DNA of 29,448 nt from contig JAOUDB010000002.1 in NCBI GenBank assembly GCA_029859485.1, positions 1-29,448 on the forward strand. Reading direction: 5' to 3'. Each line of letters starts with the position of its first letter. Positions within the stretch are counted from its first letter, which is position 1. Origin of the DNA: Desulfuromonadales bacterium (GTDB lineage: Bacteria > Desulfobacterota > Desulfuromonadia > Desulfuromonadales > BM103). A model generated the notes under the pieces. It saw only the letters and a program-made list of their open reading frames with translations. It made no database searches and had not been told where the DNA came from. This document shows positions 16,528 through 25,385 of the stretch, in pieces. The position numbers and the translations under genes are program-made.

Positions 16528-16563
16528 ATGTTATAAAGAATTCTAACTGTATGCGGGGTGTAT

Positions 16564-16839
16564 ATGATCTCATTGAAACATTCGGCAGATTTGAAATTTA
16601 CCTCTCCGGCAGCCTACAGGATCTATGTCAAGGGGTTCCTCGATGAAAGTTGGTCTGAACGCCTCAACGGTATGACGATCCTCAATATGTTCTCCGATGA
16701 AGGCCTGCCGATCACGAAACTCTATGGCCAAGTTTGTGACCAGGCGGAATTGCTTGGGGTACTGAACAGCATCTACGAAATGCATCTACCGTTGATGTCC
16801 CTCAGGCTCGGTCTCGATGACAATGATGACACCGAGTAG
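16564..16839 (+). CDS. Small conserved hypothetical protein
   Basis: The 91-residue soluble product reads YRIYVKGFLDESWSERLNGMTI, then PITKLYGQVCDQAELLGVLNSIYEMHLPLMSLRLG. This matches the general pattern of a widespread small bacterial protein (YxIxVxGxLDxxWSxxxxGMxI ... TxLxGxVxDQAxLxGxLxxIxxLxLPLLSV). Its function is not known to me. It has no signal peptide or TM segment. GTG at 16558 is an in-frame alternative start. It is flanked by a strong terminator upstream and about 290 bp of spacer downstream, so it is probably its own transcription unit. Confidence 0.72.
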   Translation: MISLKHSADLKFTSPAAYRIYVKGFLDESWSERLNGMTILNMFSDEGLPITKLYGQVCDQAELLGVLNSIYEMHLPLMSLRLGLDDNDDTE

Positions 16840-17127
16840 TGACCTCAGAGTAACAGCGTCTCAAGATATTGCAGCTATAGACCAAAAACCTGAAAAAGTG
16901 CTGCCCGGCATCAAAGTTTCTTTGCCTGCAAATTGAGCACAAGCTAGAAACAATAAATGCATTGTTCTGCTCACCTGCCTGTTTTTTTTAATTTCGGTCC
17001 TGATAATGGGTGACGAAACCGCAGAAGGCTATAGCAGGATTCAAGGGGTACAGGAAATTCCGTTGGCGTAGTAGAGTGAAGCACCATTCAATGTTCATAA
17101 GTAGCTGTTAGGACAGCAGGAGAAGAT
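16840..17127. other. 288-bp spacer without a recognisable gene
   Basis: No ORF with a plausible ribosome site and no clear terminator is seen. It must contain the promoter of the hydrolase-mlaA pair. The only firm signal is the AGGAG ribosome site just before 17128. Confidence 0.5.
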
Positions 17128-18417
17128 ATGGAGAAATTGACGAGAAGAATAACCATCAACAGCGTTATTATGGTTCTGTTCCTAGGCACGAGTAGTTTAG
17201 CCTATGATTATCCTTTTGCTGACCCTTATGTGGCCACGGTGGTCGGCACACCTACGGAATATATGGAGGCTCTGCCTTCGGATGTTCCGGTCAAGTTCGA
17301 GACCCTCCAGATGTTCCCCGAGCGTGAAGTGCCGGGCATTCTTTGGAACCTCGATGAGCTACGTTACTCCTACATCCGACAGAAAGGCCCGGCGCCGCTG
17401 ATTTTTATGATCGCCGGGACCGGGGCGAATTTTAACAGCCCCAAGATGCAGGAGATGCAGAAGGCATTCTACCAGGCCGGCTACCATGTCATCTCGATCT
17501 CTTCACCGACCCATCCGAATTTCATTGTTGCGGCCTCGACCAGCGGCGTGCCGGGACATCTCGAAGAGGACTCTGCCGATCTCTACAAGGTCATGCAGGC
17601 GATCTGGCAGAAGCATCAGAAGAAGATGGCAGTGACCGACTTCTTCCTGACCGGTTACAGCCTCGGTGCCGCCCAGTCAGCGTTTATCGCCAGGCTCGAC
17701 GAGCAGGAAAAGGCGTTCAACTTCCGCAAGGTCCTGCTGATCAACCCACCGGTGAGCCTTTACAACTCGGTTCTGATCCTCGACGAGTTACTCGATTTCA
17801 ACATCCCCGGCGGAATGGACAATTTCGACGCTTTCTACGGGCGGCTCGTTAACGCCTTCGCTGATGTTTACGCGAATGGAGAGAATGTCGAGTTCAATAA
17901 CGACTTCCTCTATCGGGCTTACGAGTTCAAGAAGCCGCAGAGTGACGACCCCCTGGAGGCGCTGATCGGCATCTCGTTCCGAATCTCATCCGCGAACATG
18001 GTGTTCACCACCGACGTGCTGACCAAGGCCGGTTACGTGGTACCGAAGAACCTGGTACTGCGGCGCCATGACAATGTCACGAACTATGTCAAGGTCTTGA
18101 CACGACTTAGCTTCCTCGATTATTTCCGCGGGATCTTCCTGCCGCATTTCCAGGCCAAGGACCCGAGTGTGACCGAAGCTCAGCTGATCAAGACCTTGAG
18201 CCTGCGGTCACTCGACGGCTACCTGCGCAACTCGGCGAAGTTCGGCCTGATCGGTAATGAAGACGACGTGATCCTGCTGCCTGGCGAGATCGATTACCTG
18301 CGCGACCTGTTCGGAACCCGGGCGACGATCTTTCCGCATGGCGGGCATTGCGGCAATATGGCCTACCCGGACAACGTGTCCGCCATGGTCGGCTTTTTTG
18401 CCGATGTAAAGAATTAA
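17128..18417 (+). CDS. Exported alpha/beta hydrolase next to mlaA
   Basis: The 429-residue product has an N-terminal signal peptide (INSVIMVLFLGTSSLAYDYP). An alpha/beta-hydrolase fold follows: a LIFMIAGTGANFNSPKM oxyanion-type loop, the nucleophile elbow GYSLGAA (S178), and a C-terminal catalytic His in FPHGGHCGN (H404 or H407). A likely acid lies in the NEDDVILLPGE loop about 30 residues earlier. The enzyme is probably periplasmic and acts on an ester or lipid; substrate unknown. It ends 14 bp before the MlaA gene, a pairing I recall from other proteobacteria, which suggests a role in outer-membrane lipid handling. A good AGGAG precedes the ATG. Confidence 0.8.
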   Translation: MEKLTRRITINSVIMVLFLGTSSLAYDYPFADPYVATVVGTPTEYMEALPSDVPVKFETLQMFPEREVPGILWNLDELRYSYIRQKGPAPLIFMIAGTGANFNSPKMQEMQKAFYQAGYHVISISSPTHPNFIVAASTSGVPGHLEEDSADLYKVMQAIWQKHQKKMAVTDFFLTGYSLGAAQSAFIARLDEQEKAFNFRKVLLINPPVSLYNSVLILDELLDFNIPGGMDNFDAFYGRLVNAFADVYANGENVEFNNDFLYRAYEFKKPQSDDPLEALIGISFRISSANMVFTTDVLTKAGYVVPKNLVLRRHDNVTNYVKVLTRLSFLDYFRGIFLPHFQAKDPSVTEAQLIKTLSLRSLDGYLRNSAKFGLIGNEDDVILLPGEIDYLRDLFGTRATIFPHGGHCGNMAYPDNVSAMVGFFADVKN

Positions 18418-18431
18418 GGGAGGGGAGACAC

Positions 18432-19211
18432 ATGTATAAATCCATTGAGCATAAAGTGCGTATAGTGACGATTGCCCTGGCTGCGCTGGCGGTGCTGTTT
18501 GTTTCCGGCTGCAGCGTTACACCGAAGGTTGATCCGGACATCGCCTACGAGCCACCCAAACACAAGGTCGAAGACACTTTGAAGGAAACCGTGGTTTACG
18601 CTGCCGATGTCTATGACCCCTGGGAAGGGTTCAACCGGCGGGCCTACACCTTCAACTACTACTTCGATAAGTTCATTTATTTGCCGATCGTCAACACCTA
18701 CGAGTTCATCACCCCCAACTACGTCGAAAAGAGGGTGTCGAACTTCGTCGACAACGTGTTTGAATTCAATAATTTCACCAACAACCTGCTGCAGCTGAAA
18801 CTTAAGCGGACCGGGATCACCCTGACGCGTTTCCTGATCAACACCACGGTCGGTATCGCCGGTTTGTGGGATCCAGCCACCCATTGGGGCATGCCGCGCC
18901 AGACCGAGGATTTTGGTCAGACGCTCGGCCACTACGGGGTTGGCGACGGTCCGTATATTGTCCTGCCGGTTTTCGGCCCGTCGAACCTGCGTGACACCAC
19001 CGGACTGGTGACCGATGCCGTGGCGTTCTCTGTCGCCGGTCCACCTGCCTGGGTGGATGACGACACGACGACCCTGATCTTTAACGGCGTAGCCGCGGTT
19101 GACAAGCGTCACCGGCAGTCGTTCCGCTACTACCGGAGCGGTTCACCATTCGAGTACGATATGATTCGTATGCTCTACAAATCGAAACGCGAGATAGAAA
19201 TAGCAAAATGA
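18432..19211 (+). CDS. mlaA: MlaA/VacJ family outer-membrane lipoprotein
   Basis: The 259-residue product has a lipoprotein signal peptide (IALAALAVLFVSGCS). The MlaA core is present: DPWEGFNRRAYTFNYYFDKFIYLPI, NFVDNVFEFNNFTNNLLQLK, RFLINTTVGIAGLWDPA, EDFGQTLGHYGVGDGPYIVLPVFGPSNLRDTTG. MlaA extracts mislocalised phospholipids from the outer leaflet of the outer membrane and passes them to MlaC and MlaFEDB; none of those partners is in this window. GGGAGGGGAG just upstream fixes the start at 18432; the frame is open further 5' inside the hydrolase gene but without support. Length is normal for the family. Confidence 0.93.
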   Translation: MYKSIEHKVRIVTIALAALAVLFVSGCSVTPKVDPDIAYEPPKHKVEDTLKETVVYAADVYDPWEGFNRRAYTFNYYFDKFIYLPIVNTYEFITPNYVEKRVSNFVDNVFEFNNFTNNLLQLKLKRTGITLTRFLINTTVGIAGLWDPATHWGMPRQTEDFGQTLGHYGVGDGPYIVLPVFGPSNLRDTTGLVTDAVAFSVAGPPAWVDDDTTTLIFNGVAAVDKRHRQSFRYYRSGSPFEYDMIRMLYKSKREIEIAK

Positions 19212-19405
19212 GCTAGGGGGTCAGGTAAAGGGGATGGATCGTGCCTTAAAAGTTTCCGAGCGTATGCCCCTCAGGTTATTGTCGGGCATGTTGCGGCGGC
19301 TTCTTTTGGTAGTCTGCATGGCTTCCTGATGCCTCTCTTCTCAATGAAATATCAGCTATTTTATCTTTTCAGACAGTAGTGCAATAAACACCGGAGGCAA
19401 GACCC

Positions 19406-20614
19406 ATGTATGAAAACCTGGCGATTCTGGCCGCGTTTATTTTTCTCTACAGCCTTGTCAGCGGAGGTCTTGAAAAGACACTTTTCAACGGCGCTGTCGT
19501 CTTCATGACTTTCGGCCTGATTCTTGGGCCTCTGGGTCTGGGGGCATTGACTCTGGAAGTGGATGCGGAACTTTTGAGCACCCTTGCCGAGTTGGCCCTT
19601 GCTATGGTCCTCTTTACTGATGCCTCCAACGCAAACCTCCGTGAGCTGAAGCACTCTTTCAAGATTCCCCAGAAGCTCTTGCTGATCGGCCTGCCACTGA
19701 CGATCCTGCTCGGGTTCGTCACCGGCTACCTCTTGTTCGATGGGCTGGCCCTGCTGGAAATCGCACTGATTGCAACCATGCTGGCGCCCACCGATGCTGC
19801 ACTGGGCAAGGCGGTGGTGACCAACGAAGCCGTACCGAGCAACATCCGCGAGGGGCTGAATGTGGAGAGTGGCTTGAACGACGGCATCTGCGTGCCGATC
19901 CTCTTCATTTTCCTGGCCCTGGCCAGCAGCACCGGCGCCGATGGCAGCACCTCGATGCTCGCACTGAAGCTGGTGGTTGAAGCGATTGGTATCGGCGCAG
20001 CCATAGGTGCTGGTTTGACTTTCCTGGCGGTACGTCTGTTTCCTCACTGTGCCGAACGAGGCTGGGTCACCGAGACCTGGCAACAGCTCTCAGTCCCGGC
20101 GTTGGCAGTCACCTGTTTCGCCGTGGCGCAGTGGCTTGGCGGCAGTGGCTTCATCGCCTGTTTTATCGGCGGCATGTTGTATGGCAAGCTTGCAAGCAAA
20201 CATAAACATAAGTTTCTTCTGGCTGCCGAAGGGATCGGCGACACCCTGGCCCTGATCACCTGGGTGATCTTCGGCACGGCCGTCGTCGGCCAGTCGCTCG
20301 ACTCTTTCAGTTGGCAGGTTGTCGTCTATGCTCTGCTCAGCCTGACTCTCATCCGTATGCTGCCGGTCTTCCTCGTCCTCAAGGGGATGAAGCTGACTAC
20401 CGAGGAAAAGCTCTTTATGGGCTGGTTCGGCCCACGTGGGCTGGCCAGTATTGTCTTTGCCGTGATCGTTCTTAACGAACATCTGCCTGGCGGTGAGACC
20501 ATTTCGATGACTGTCGTCTTTACCATCATCCTGAGTGTCATCGGTCATGGTCTGAGTGCCAATCCGCTGGTCGCCGCACTCGGAGCGCGGCTGAAAAACT
20601 CGTCCGGTGGTTGA
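19406..20614 (+). CDS. CPA1-family cation:proton antiporter (copy 1)
   Basis: The 402-residue product is almost wholly hydrophobic with about 12-13 TM helices. It has CPA1/NhaP signatures: VLFTDASNANL, APTDAALGKAVVTN (ion-site Thr-Asp), LNVESGLNDG (Asn-Asp pair) and GWFGPRGLASIVFAVIVL near the C-terminus. There is no large cytoplasmic C-terminal tail. Such proteins exchange Na+ or K+ for H+ across the inner membrane. GGAGG lies a few bases before the ATG. A paralog follows 29 bp downstream, implying cotranscription. Confidence 0.9.
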   Translation: MYENLAILAAFIFLYSLVSGGLEKTLFNGAVVFMTFGLILGPLGLGALTLEVDAELLSTLAELALAMVLFTDASNANLRELKHSFKIPQKLLLIGLPLTILLGFVTGYLLFDGLALLEIALIATMLAPTDAALGKAVVTNEAVPSNIREGLNVESGLNDGICVPILFIFLALASSTGADGSTSMLALKLVVEAIGIGAAIGAGLTFLAVRLFPHCAERGWVTETWQQLSVPALAVTCFAVAQWLGGSGFIACFIGGMLYGKLASKHKHKFLLAAEGIGDTLALITWVIFGTAVVGQSLDSFSWQVVVYALLSLTLIRMLPVFLVLKGMKLTTEEKLFMGWFGPRGLASIVFAVIVLNEHLPGGETISMTVVFTIILSVIGHGLSANPLVAALGARLKNSSGG

Positions 20615-20643
20615 TGGCCGACGCATAGGGGCCAGGAGAGAAC

Positions 20644-21855
20644 ATGTATATTGAACTCGGCATTCTCGCCCTGTTTATTTTCTGTTACAGCCTGGTTGCC
20701 GGCCGGATTGAACGTGCCGCTGCATCCGGTCCCATCGTTTTTGTTATTTCCGGCTTCATCCTGGGGCCGGTGGTCTTCGGCTGGTTTGACGGTAGTGTTT
20801 CGCGAGACGGGATCAAGGTGCTCGCTGACCTGACTCTTGCCCTGATTCTCTTTATCGATGCGGCAAATGTGGACTTCTCCGTCCTGAAAAAGCAGTTCCG
20901 ACTACCGTCACGAATGTTGCTTGTCGGTCTGCCGGGAGTCATTATTCTGGGCGCCTTGACGGCTGCGATCCTGTTCAACAGGCTGTCCCTGTTAGAGGCT
21001 GCGATCCTCGGAACCATGTTGGCCGCAACCGACGCCGCACTGGGCAAGGCGGTTGTGACCAACAAGGCCGTCCCGAATCAGATCCGTGAAAGCTTGAACC
21101 TTGAGAGCGGGCTGAACGATGGTTTGTGTGTCCCCATCCTGTTTCTCTTTATTGCGCTGGAACTTGGGAACGTAGAGGGGAGCGGCACAATGCATGCTCT
21201 GTCTCTTCTCGTACAGGAGCTCGGCATCGGTCTCGTTGTCGGCGTGGTGCTGACAGCTGTTGGCACCAAGGCCTTCAAATGGTGCCAGGCGAAGGGGTGG
21301 GTGACCGAGATCTGGCGGCAGGTCATTGTTGTTGCGCTAGCCATTGCCTGTTTTTCCGTGGCACAGAGCTTACATGGCAGCGGCTATATTGCAGCTTTCG
21401 TAGGTGGCTTGCTCTTTGGATATATCGCCAAGGACGCGACGCACAAACTGGTTTTGGCCTCCGAGGGTGTCGGGGAGACGTTGGCCCTGATGACCTGGTT
21501 TGTTTTCGGGGCCGGTGTCATCGGTCAATCATTCCAGGCCTTCACCTGGGAGATGCTGGTCTATGCCTTCTTGAGCCTGACGGTCATCCGGATGCTCCCG
21601 ATCTTTCTGTCGCTTTCCGGCACCGGTGAGAAAACCGCGTCGAAACTCTTCCTTGGCTGGTTCGGCCCTCGGGGCTTAGCAAGTATTGTCTTTGCGATTA
21701 TTGTTCTGAACAAAGGCGTGCCCAATGCGAAGTTCATGGCCATGGTCGTTGTGTTGACGGTGTTCTCAAGCCTGGTTGCCCACGGCATCAGCGCGAATTC
21801 TCTCTCTGCTGCCATCGGGGCGAGATCTGGAGGAGAAGAGGAAAAGGACCATTAG
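20644..21855 (+). CDS. CPA1-family cation:proton antiporter (copy 2)
   Basis: The 403-residue product is homologous over its whole length to the preceding antiporter. It has the same key motifs: LFIDAANVDF, AATDAALGKAVVTNKAVP, LNLESGLNDGLCVPILF and LGWFGPRGLASIVFAIIVLN. Both functional motifs are intact, so this is a retained tandem duplicate rather than a decaying copy. The two could be redundant, differ in ion choice, or work as a heterodimer, since CPA antiporters dimerise; the last point is inference. AGGAG precedes the start. The FUSC transporter gene begins 25 bp after its stop. Confidence 0.9.
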   Translation: MYIELGILALFIFCYSLVAGRIERAAASGPIVFVISGFILGPVVFGWFDGSVSRDGIKVLADLTLALILFIDAANVDFSVLKKQFRLPSRMLLVGLPGVIILGALTAAILFNRLSLLEAAILGTMLAATDAALGKAVVTNKAVPNQIRESLNLESGLNDGLCVPILFLFIALELGNVEGSGTMHALSLLVQELGIGLVVGVVLTAVGTKAFKWCQAKGWVTEIWRQVIVVALAIACFSVAQSLHGSGYIAAFVGGLLFGYIAKDATHKLVLASEGVGETLALMTWFVFGAGVIGQSFQAFTWEMLVYAFLSLTVIRMLPIFLSLSGTGEKTASKLFLGWFGPRGLASIVFAIIVLNKGVPNAKFMAMVVVLTVFSSLVAHGISANSLSAAIGARSGGEEEKDH

Positions 21856-21880
21856 AGGGAAGACGAGGATTGCTTAAAGC

Positions 21881-24040
21881 ATGATCCCTGCAAAAGCCAA
21901 AGAACCATTCAAGACCGCCCTGGCAATGGTCATCGCCTATGGTATCGCATTGGCTATGGACTGGGACAAGCCTTACTGGGCTGGGTTCGCGGTTGCCTTT
22001 TGCAGCCTGTCGACGATTGGCCAGTCGTTCAACAAAGCCGCCATGCGCATGTTCGGCACCCTGGTGGCGGTCGTGGTCGCGCTCCTGCTGATCGGCCTCT
22101 TCCCCCAGGAGCGCTGGTTGTTCATGGCCGCCCTTTCCCTCTACGTCGGTCTCTGCACTTACCTGGCGACCGGTCCGAAGCGTCAATATTTCTGGCTCAT
22201 CAGCGGTTTCGTCTGCGTGATCATCTGCATGAGCGCCGGACCTGATCCGGTCAACGCCTTCGACATTGTGGTCTTGAGGGCCGAGGAGACCGGGCTGGGC
22301 ATCCTGGCCTACAGCCTGGTGACGGCGCTCCTGTGGCCTGTCAGCAACCGCAAGGATTTTTTCGCGGTCACCGGCGAACTTGCCTCCGGCCAGCGGCAGT
22401 TCTGCCGGGCAGGTTTGAAGCACGGCAAGGCAAGCGATCCCGTGCAAGCACTAGCACTGAAGGGACAGTTGATACAGGCGCAAACCCGGTTCCAGCAGCT
22501 CCTGGCTGCCGCGGAATCTGACACCCGGGAAGTCTGGGAGATGCGCCGGTACTGGCGGCTCTACAAAGAGCAGATGACCAAGCTGACTGAGATGATCGGT
22601 CGCAGCAGTCAGAACCTCGCCGAACTCGAGGCGTCACAGACTCCTCATCTCCTGTCCAACCTCGAGCCACTCCTCGATGAACTCGACAAACGCTTTGCCG
22701 GGATCGAAAAGATGCTGGCCGGCGAGGAACCGGAAGATCACCCGAACGATATCGAACTGGTCCAGGACACGGCCGGCTTGCAGGCCCTCTCGCATTTCGA
22801 ACAAGCCGAGGTGGTCGTCTTCAGGGACCGGCTCCAAAAACTGGATCAGCTCTCCCGTACCCAGTTTGAAACCGTCCAGGCGATCGGCGGGTTCGGTGAG
22901 CAAGCGGCCGCAACGGCGCCTCGCTCACTTCTCCCCACGCTGCAATGGCCCGACCCGGACCGCATGCTCGCCGTCGTCCGGGTCATGCTAACCATGTTGA
23001 TTGCCTACCTGGCACTGATCTACGTCGACAGCATCCCCGGTGGCAACAGCTTTGTGACCATGGCCGGCGTCTTCGGCATGATTGTGGCGTCCACTCCCAT
23101 GATCTCTCTGAGGATGATCTTCATCCCGCTGATCATGAGCGTGATCTTTGCCTGCCTGGTCTATATCTATATCCTGCCGCACCTGTCCGGTTTCTTAAGC
23201 CTCGGCTCGCTGCTCTTCATCGTGACCTTTGCCATCTGCTATCTCCTTTCCGACCCCAAACAGGCGTTGGGCAGGACTCTCGCGCTCGCCATGTTCGTAT
23301 CGATCGCATCGATCGACAACCAGCAGACCTACAGCTTCATGGTGGTCGCGACCAATATGTTGATGTTTCCAATATTGTTCCTGTTGCTGACGTTCACGGC
23401 CTATTTCCCGGTCAACCTTCGCCAAGAGAAATCCTTCCTGCGTTTGCTCGAACGGTACTTCCGCAGCTGCGATGGTCTGCTCTCGGGCATGCCCCGCGAC
23501 GCACAGCAGACCGAGACCGGATATGAACGCCTACGTAAGGCATTCCATCTCCGAGAGATCTCGAGCATCCCGACAAAGCTTGGAGGCTGGGCCAAATTCC
23601 TCGACACCAAGGCGCTGCCGGGCACTGATGCCCAGAACGTTCAGGCTCTGTTGTCCAGACTTCAGGACCTCGCTGGGCGCATCAGTGAGCTGATCGAGGC
23701 GCGCAGCTCACTGCGGAACCAATACCTGATCAACGAATTGGGTGACGATGCCATGGATTTGCGGCAAAACCTGCAGGCGGCGTTCGAGCTTCTCGGCACG
23801 GCCCCGGTGGACGTAGGTCGTGAGTCTTATCGTACCCGGCGGGACGAGCTGATAAAGCGACTGGAGGAGAGGATCAGGGAGACTCTTGATCGATCGACTG
23901 AGGAGCAGGTCGGTCGAGAGGATGGAGAGCGTTTCTACCACCTGCTCGGAGCTTACCGTGGCGTCGCGGAATCAGTGGTCGGCTATACGGCAACAGCCGG
24001 CGCCATCGACTGGGCGCCCTGGCACGAGGAGAGATTCTGA
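21881..24040 (+). CDS. FUSC/AaeB-like aromatic-acid efflux inner-membrane protein
   Basis: The 719-residue product has the FUSC layout. A first block of about six TM helices (about 10-165) is followed by a long soluble coiled region (about 170-365), a second TM block (about 365-530) and a soluble C-terminal helical tail. Segments such as YWAGFAVAFCSLSTIGQSFNKAAMRMFGTLVA and GGNSFVTMAGVFGMIVASTP are typical of AaeB/FusC-type exporters. These export aromatic carboxylic acids or fusaric-acid-like compounds with a HlyD-type adaptor. The genes for DUF1656, HlyD and OMF proteins follow, completing a tripartite pump. Substrate unknown. Confidence 0.88.
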   Translation: MIPAKAKEPFKTALAMVIAYGIALAMDWDKPYWAGFAVAFCSLSTIGQSFNKAAMRMFGTLVAVVVALLLIGLFPQERWLFMAALSLYVGLCTYLATGPKRQYFWLISGFVCVIICMSAGPDPVNAFDIVVLRAEETGLGILAYSLVTALLWPVSNRKDFFAVTGELASGQRQFCRAGLKHGKASDPVQALALKGQLIQAQTRFQQLLAAAESDTREVWEMRRYWRLYKEQMTKLTEMIGRSSQNLAELEASQTPHLLSNLEPLLDELDKRFAGIEKMLAGEEPEDHPNDIELVQDTAGLQALSHFEQAEVVVFRDRLQKLDQLSRTQFETVQAIGGFGEQAAATAPRSLLPTLQWPDPDRMLAVVRVMLTMLIAYLALIYVDSIPGGNSFVTMAGVFGMIVASTPMISLRMIFIPLIMSVIFACLVYIYILPHLSGFLSLGSLLFIVTFAICYLLSDPKQALGRTLALAMFVSIASIDNQQTYSFMVVATNMLMFPILFLLLTFTAYFPVNLRQEKSFLRLLERYFRSCDGLLSGMPRDAQQTETGYERLRKAFHLREISSIPTKLGGWAKFLDTKALPGTDAQNVQALLSRLQDLAGRISELIEARSSLRNQYLINELGDDAMDLRQNLQAAFELLGTAPVDVGRESYRTRRDELIKRLEERIRETLDRSTEEQVGREDGERFYHLLGAYRGVAESVVGYTATAGAIDWAPWHEERF

Positions 24041-24069
24041 CCGGACCGTGATCGGTCGCAAGAGACGTT

Positions 24070-24282
24070 ATGAACCTGATACCACACGAAATAGCCCTCG
24101 GTGAGGTCCTGATGCCGCCGCTGCTGGTCGCCGGTGCACTGGGAGTCATTGCCGCGATCGGCACGGTGCATCTATTGAACCGATACCGGCTGTCACGCCA
24201 CTTCGCCAGCCCGCCACTGGTGTTCTTCGCGCTGACCGCGATCTACACTGTAATCATAGGAACCTTCTTCATCAGGATATAG
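24070..24282 (+). CDS. DUF1656 small membrane protein (AaeX-like)
   Basis: The 70-residue product starts MNLIPHEIALGEVLMPPLL and has two TM segments (LLVAGALGVIAAIG; LVFFALTAIYTVIIGTFF). It carries the HEI-x-L-GEV-x-(M/L)PPLL pattern of DUF1656 proteins, which routinely sit between FUSC and HlyD genes in efflux operons. Its role in the pump is not defined. It is followed after 2 bp by the adaptor gene. Confidence 0.85.
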   Translation: MNLIPHEIALGEVLMPPLLVAGALGVIAAIGTVHLLNRYRLSRHFASPPLVFFALTAIYTVIIGTFFIRI

Positions 24283-24284
24283 TT

Positions 24285-25385
24285 ATGGAAATTTCCAAAA
24301 AGCATCTTTTGACCGGTGTCATCGTTCTCGTCGCCGTCTTGCTAGTCCTGTTCAAATACTGGGATTACGTCACCAACCCCTGGACCCGCAACGGCCAGGT
24401 CCGCGCCGAGGTCATCCAGATCACGCCGCGGGTCTCGGGGCCGATCGTGGATCTGCCGGTACGGGATAACCAGCTGGTCAAGGCCGGTGACCTGCTCTTC
24501 GAAATTGATCCGCGCACCTTCGACGCCAGCCTGGAGAAGGCCCGCGCGCAGTATGACAAGACCGGGGACAGCTACCTGGCCCAGGAGAAGCAGGTTGAGG
24601 CGGCCAGGTCCCAGGTCGAGATGTCAAGGGCCGCCGTACTCCAGGCGCAGAGCAGTGTCAGCCAGCTCGATTCGACCATCGAGAAGAACAAGGCTGAATA
24701 TGATCGTCAACTGGAGATGCTGCCAAAGAAGGCAACCTCGCAAAAAACCGTCGAGCGGGCCGAGGCGAACTACGAAGTCGCGGTCGAGCAGCGCAAGGGG
24801 GCCGTGGCCGGCCTGGCCCAGGCACGGGCCGGGTTAAGCCAGGCCGAAGCAAGCCTGGCACAGGCACAAGCCACCCTCGGTGCCCTCGGCGATGCCAACG
24901 CCAGCATTCGCGAAGCGCGGGCCACGGTGCGGCAGGCGGAACTCAACCTCGAATTCACCCGGGTTGTGGCGCCGGTGGACGGCTATGTAACCAATCTCAA
25001 CCTGCGGCTCGGCAGCCACACCGTGGCCAACCAGCCGGCCCTGGCGCTGGTCGATGTCAACAGCTACTGGGTCGACGCCTACTTCAAGGAGACCGCCATC
25101 GCCGACATGCAGGCGGGGGATCGCGCGATCGTCACCCTGATGTCCTTTCCCGATCAGCCGCTCGAAGGAACCGTCGACAGCCTCGGCTGGGGTATCGCTC
25201 AGCAGGACGGCAGCACCGGCTTCGAGCTGCTACCGAATGTCAGCCCGACCTTCGAGTGGATCCGCCTGGCGCAGCGGGTGCCGGTGCGCATTGAGCTGGA
25301 CAAGGTCCCTGAAGATGTCGCCCTTCGGATCGGGACGACCGGATCGGTGCTGGTCAGGACCGGCACCGGTGACAGGGAGGAATGA
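24285..25385 (+). CDS. HlyD-family periplasmic adaptor (AaeA/EmrA-like)
   Basis: The 366-residue product has one N-terminal TM anchor (HLLTGVIVLVAVLLVLFKYW). A biotinyl-lipoyl half-motif (RAEVIQITPRVSGPIVDLPVRDNQLVKAGDLLFEIDP) precedes a long Ala/Gln-rich alpha-helical hairpin (about 85-215). The second lipoyl half (LEFTRVVAPVDGYVTNLNLRLG) and a beta-barrel domain follow. It should link the FUSC inner-membrane protein to the OMF in the outer membrane. An AGGA ribosome site precedes it, and its stop overlaps the next start by 4 bp (ATGA). Confidence 0.92.
   Translation: MEISKKHLLTGVIVLVAVLLVLFKYWDYVTNPWTRNGQVRAEVIQITPRVSGPIVDLPVRDNQLVKAGDLLFEIDPRTFDASLEKARAQYDKTGDSYLAQEKQVEAARSQVEMSRAAVLQAQSSVSQLDSTIEKNKAEYDRQLEMLPKKATSQKTVERAEANYEVAVEQRKGAVAGLAQARAGLSQAEASLAQAQATLGALGDANASIREARATVRQAELNLEFTRVVAPVDGYVTNLNLRLGSHTVANQPALALVDVNSYWVDAYFKETAIADMQAGDRAIVTLMSFPDQPLEGTVDSLGWGIAQQDGSTGFELLPNVSPTFEWIRLAQRVPVRIELDKVPEDVALRIGTTGSVLVRTGTGDREE

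Noticed and set aside
17070..17092. Sigma-54 promoter (TTGGC ... GC) upstream of the hydrolase gene
   Set aside because: The spacing between the GG and GC elements is several bases too long for a -24/-12 promoter.
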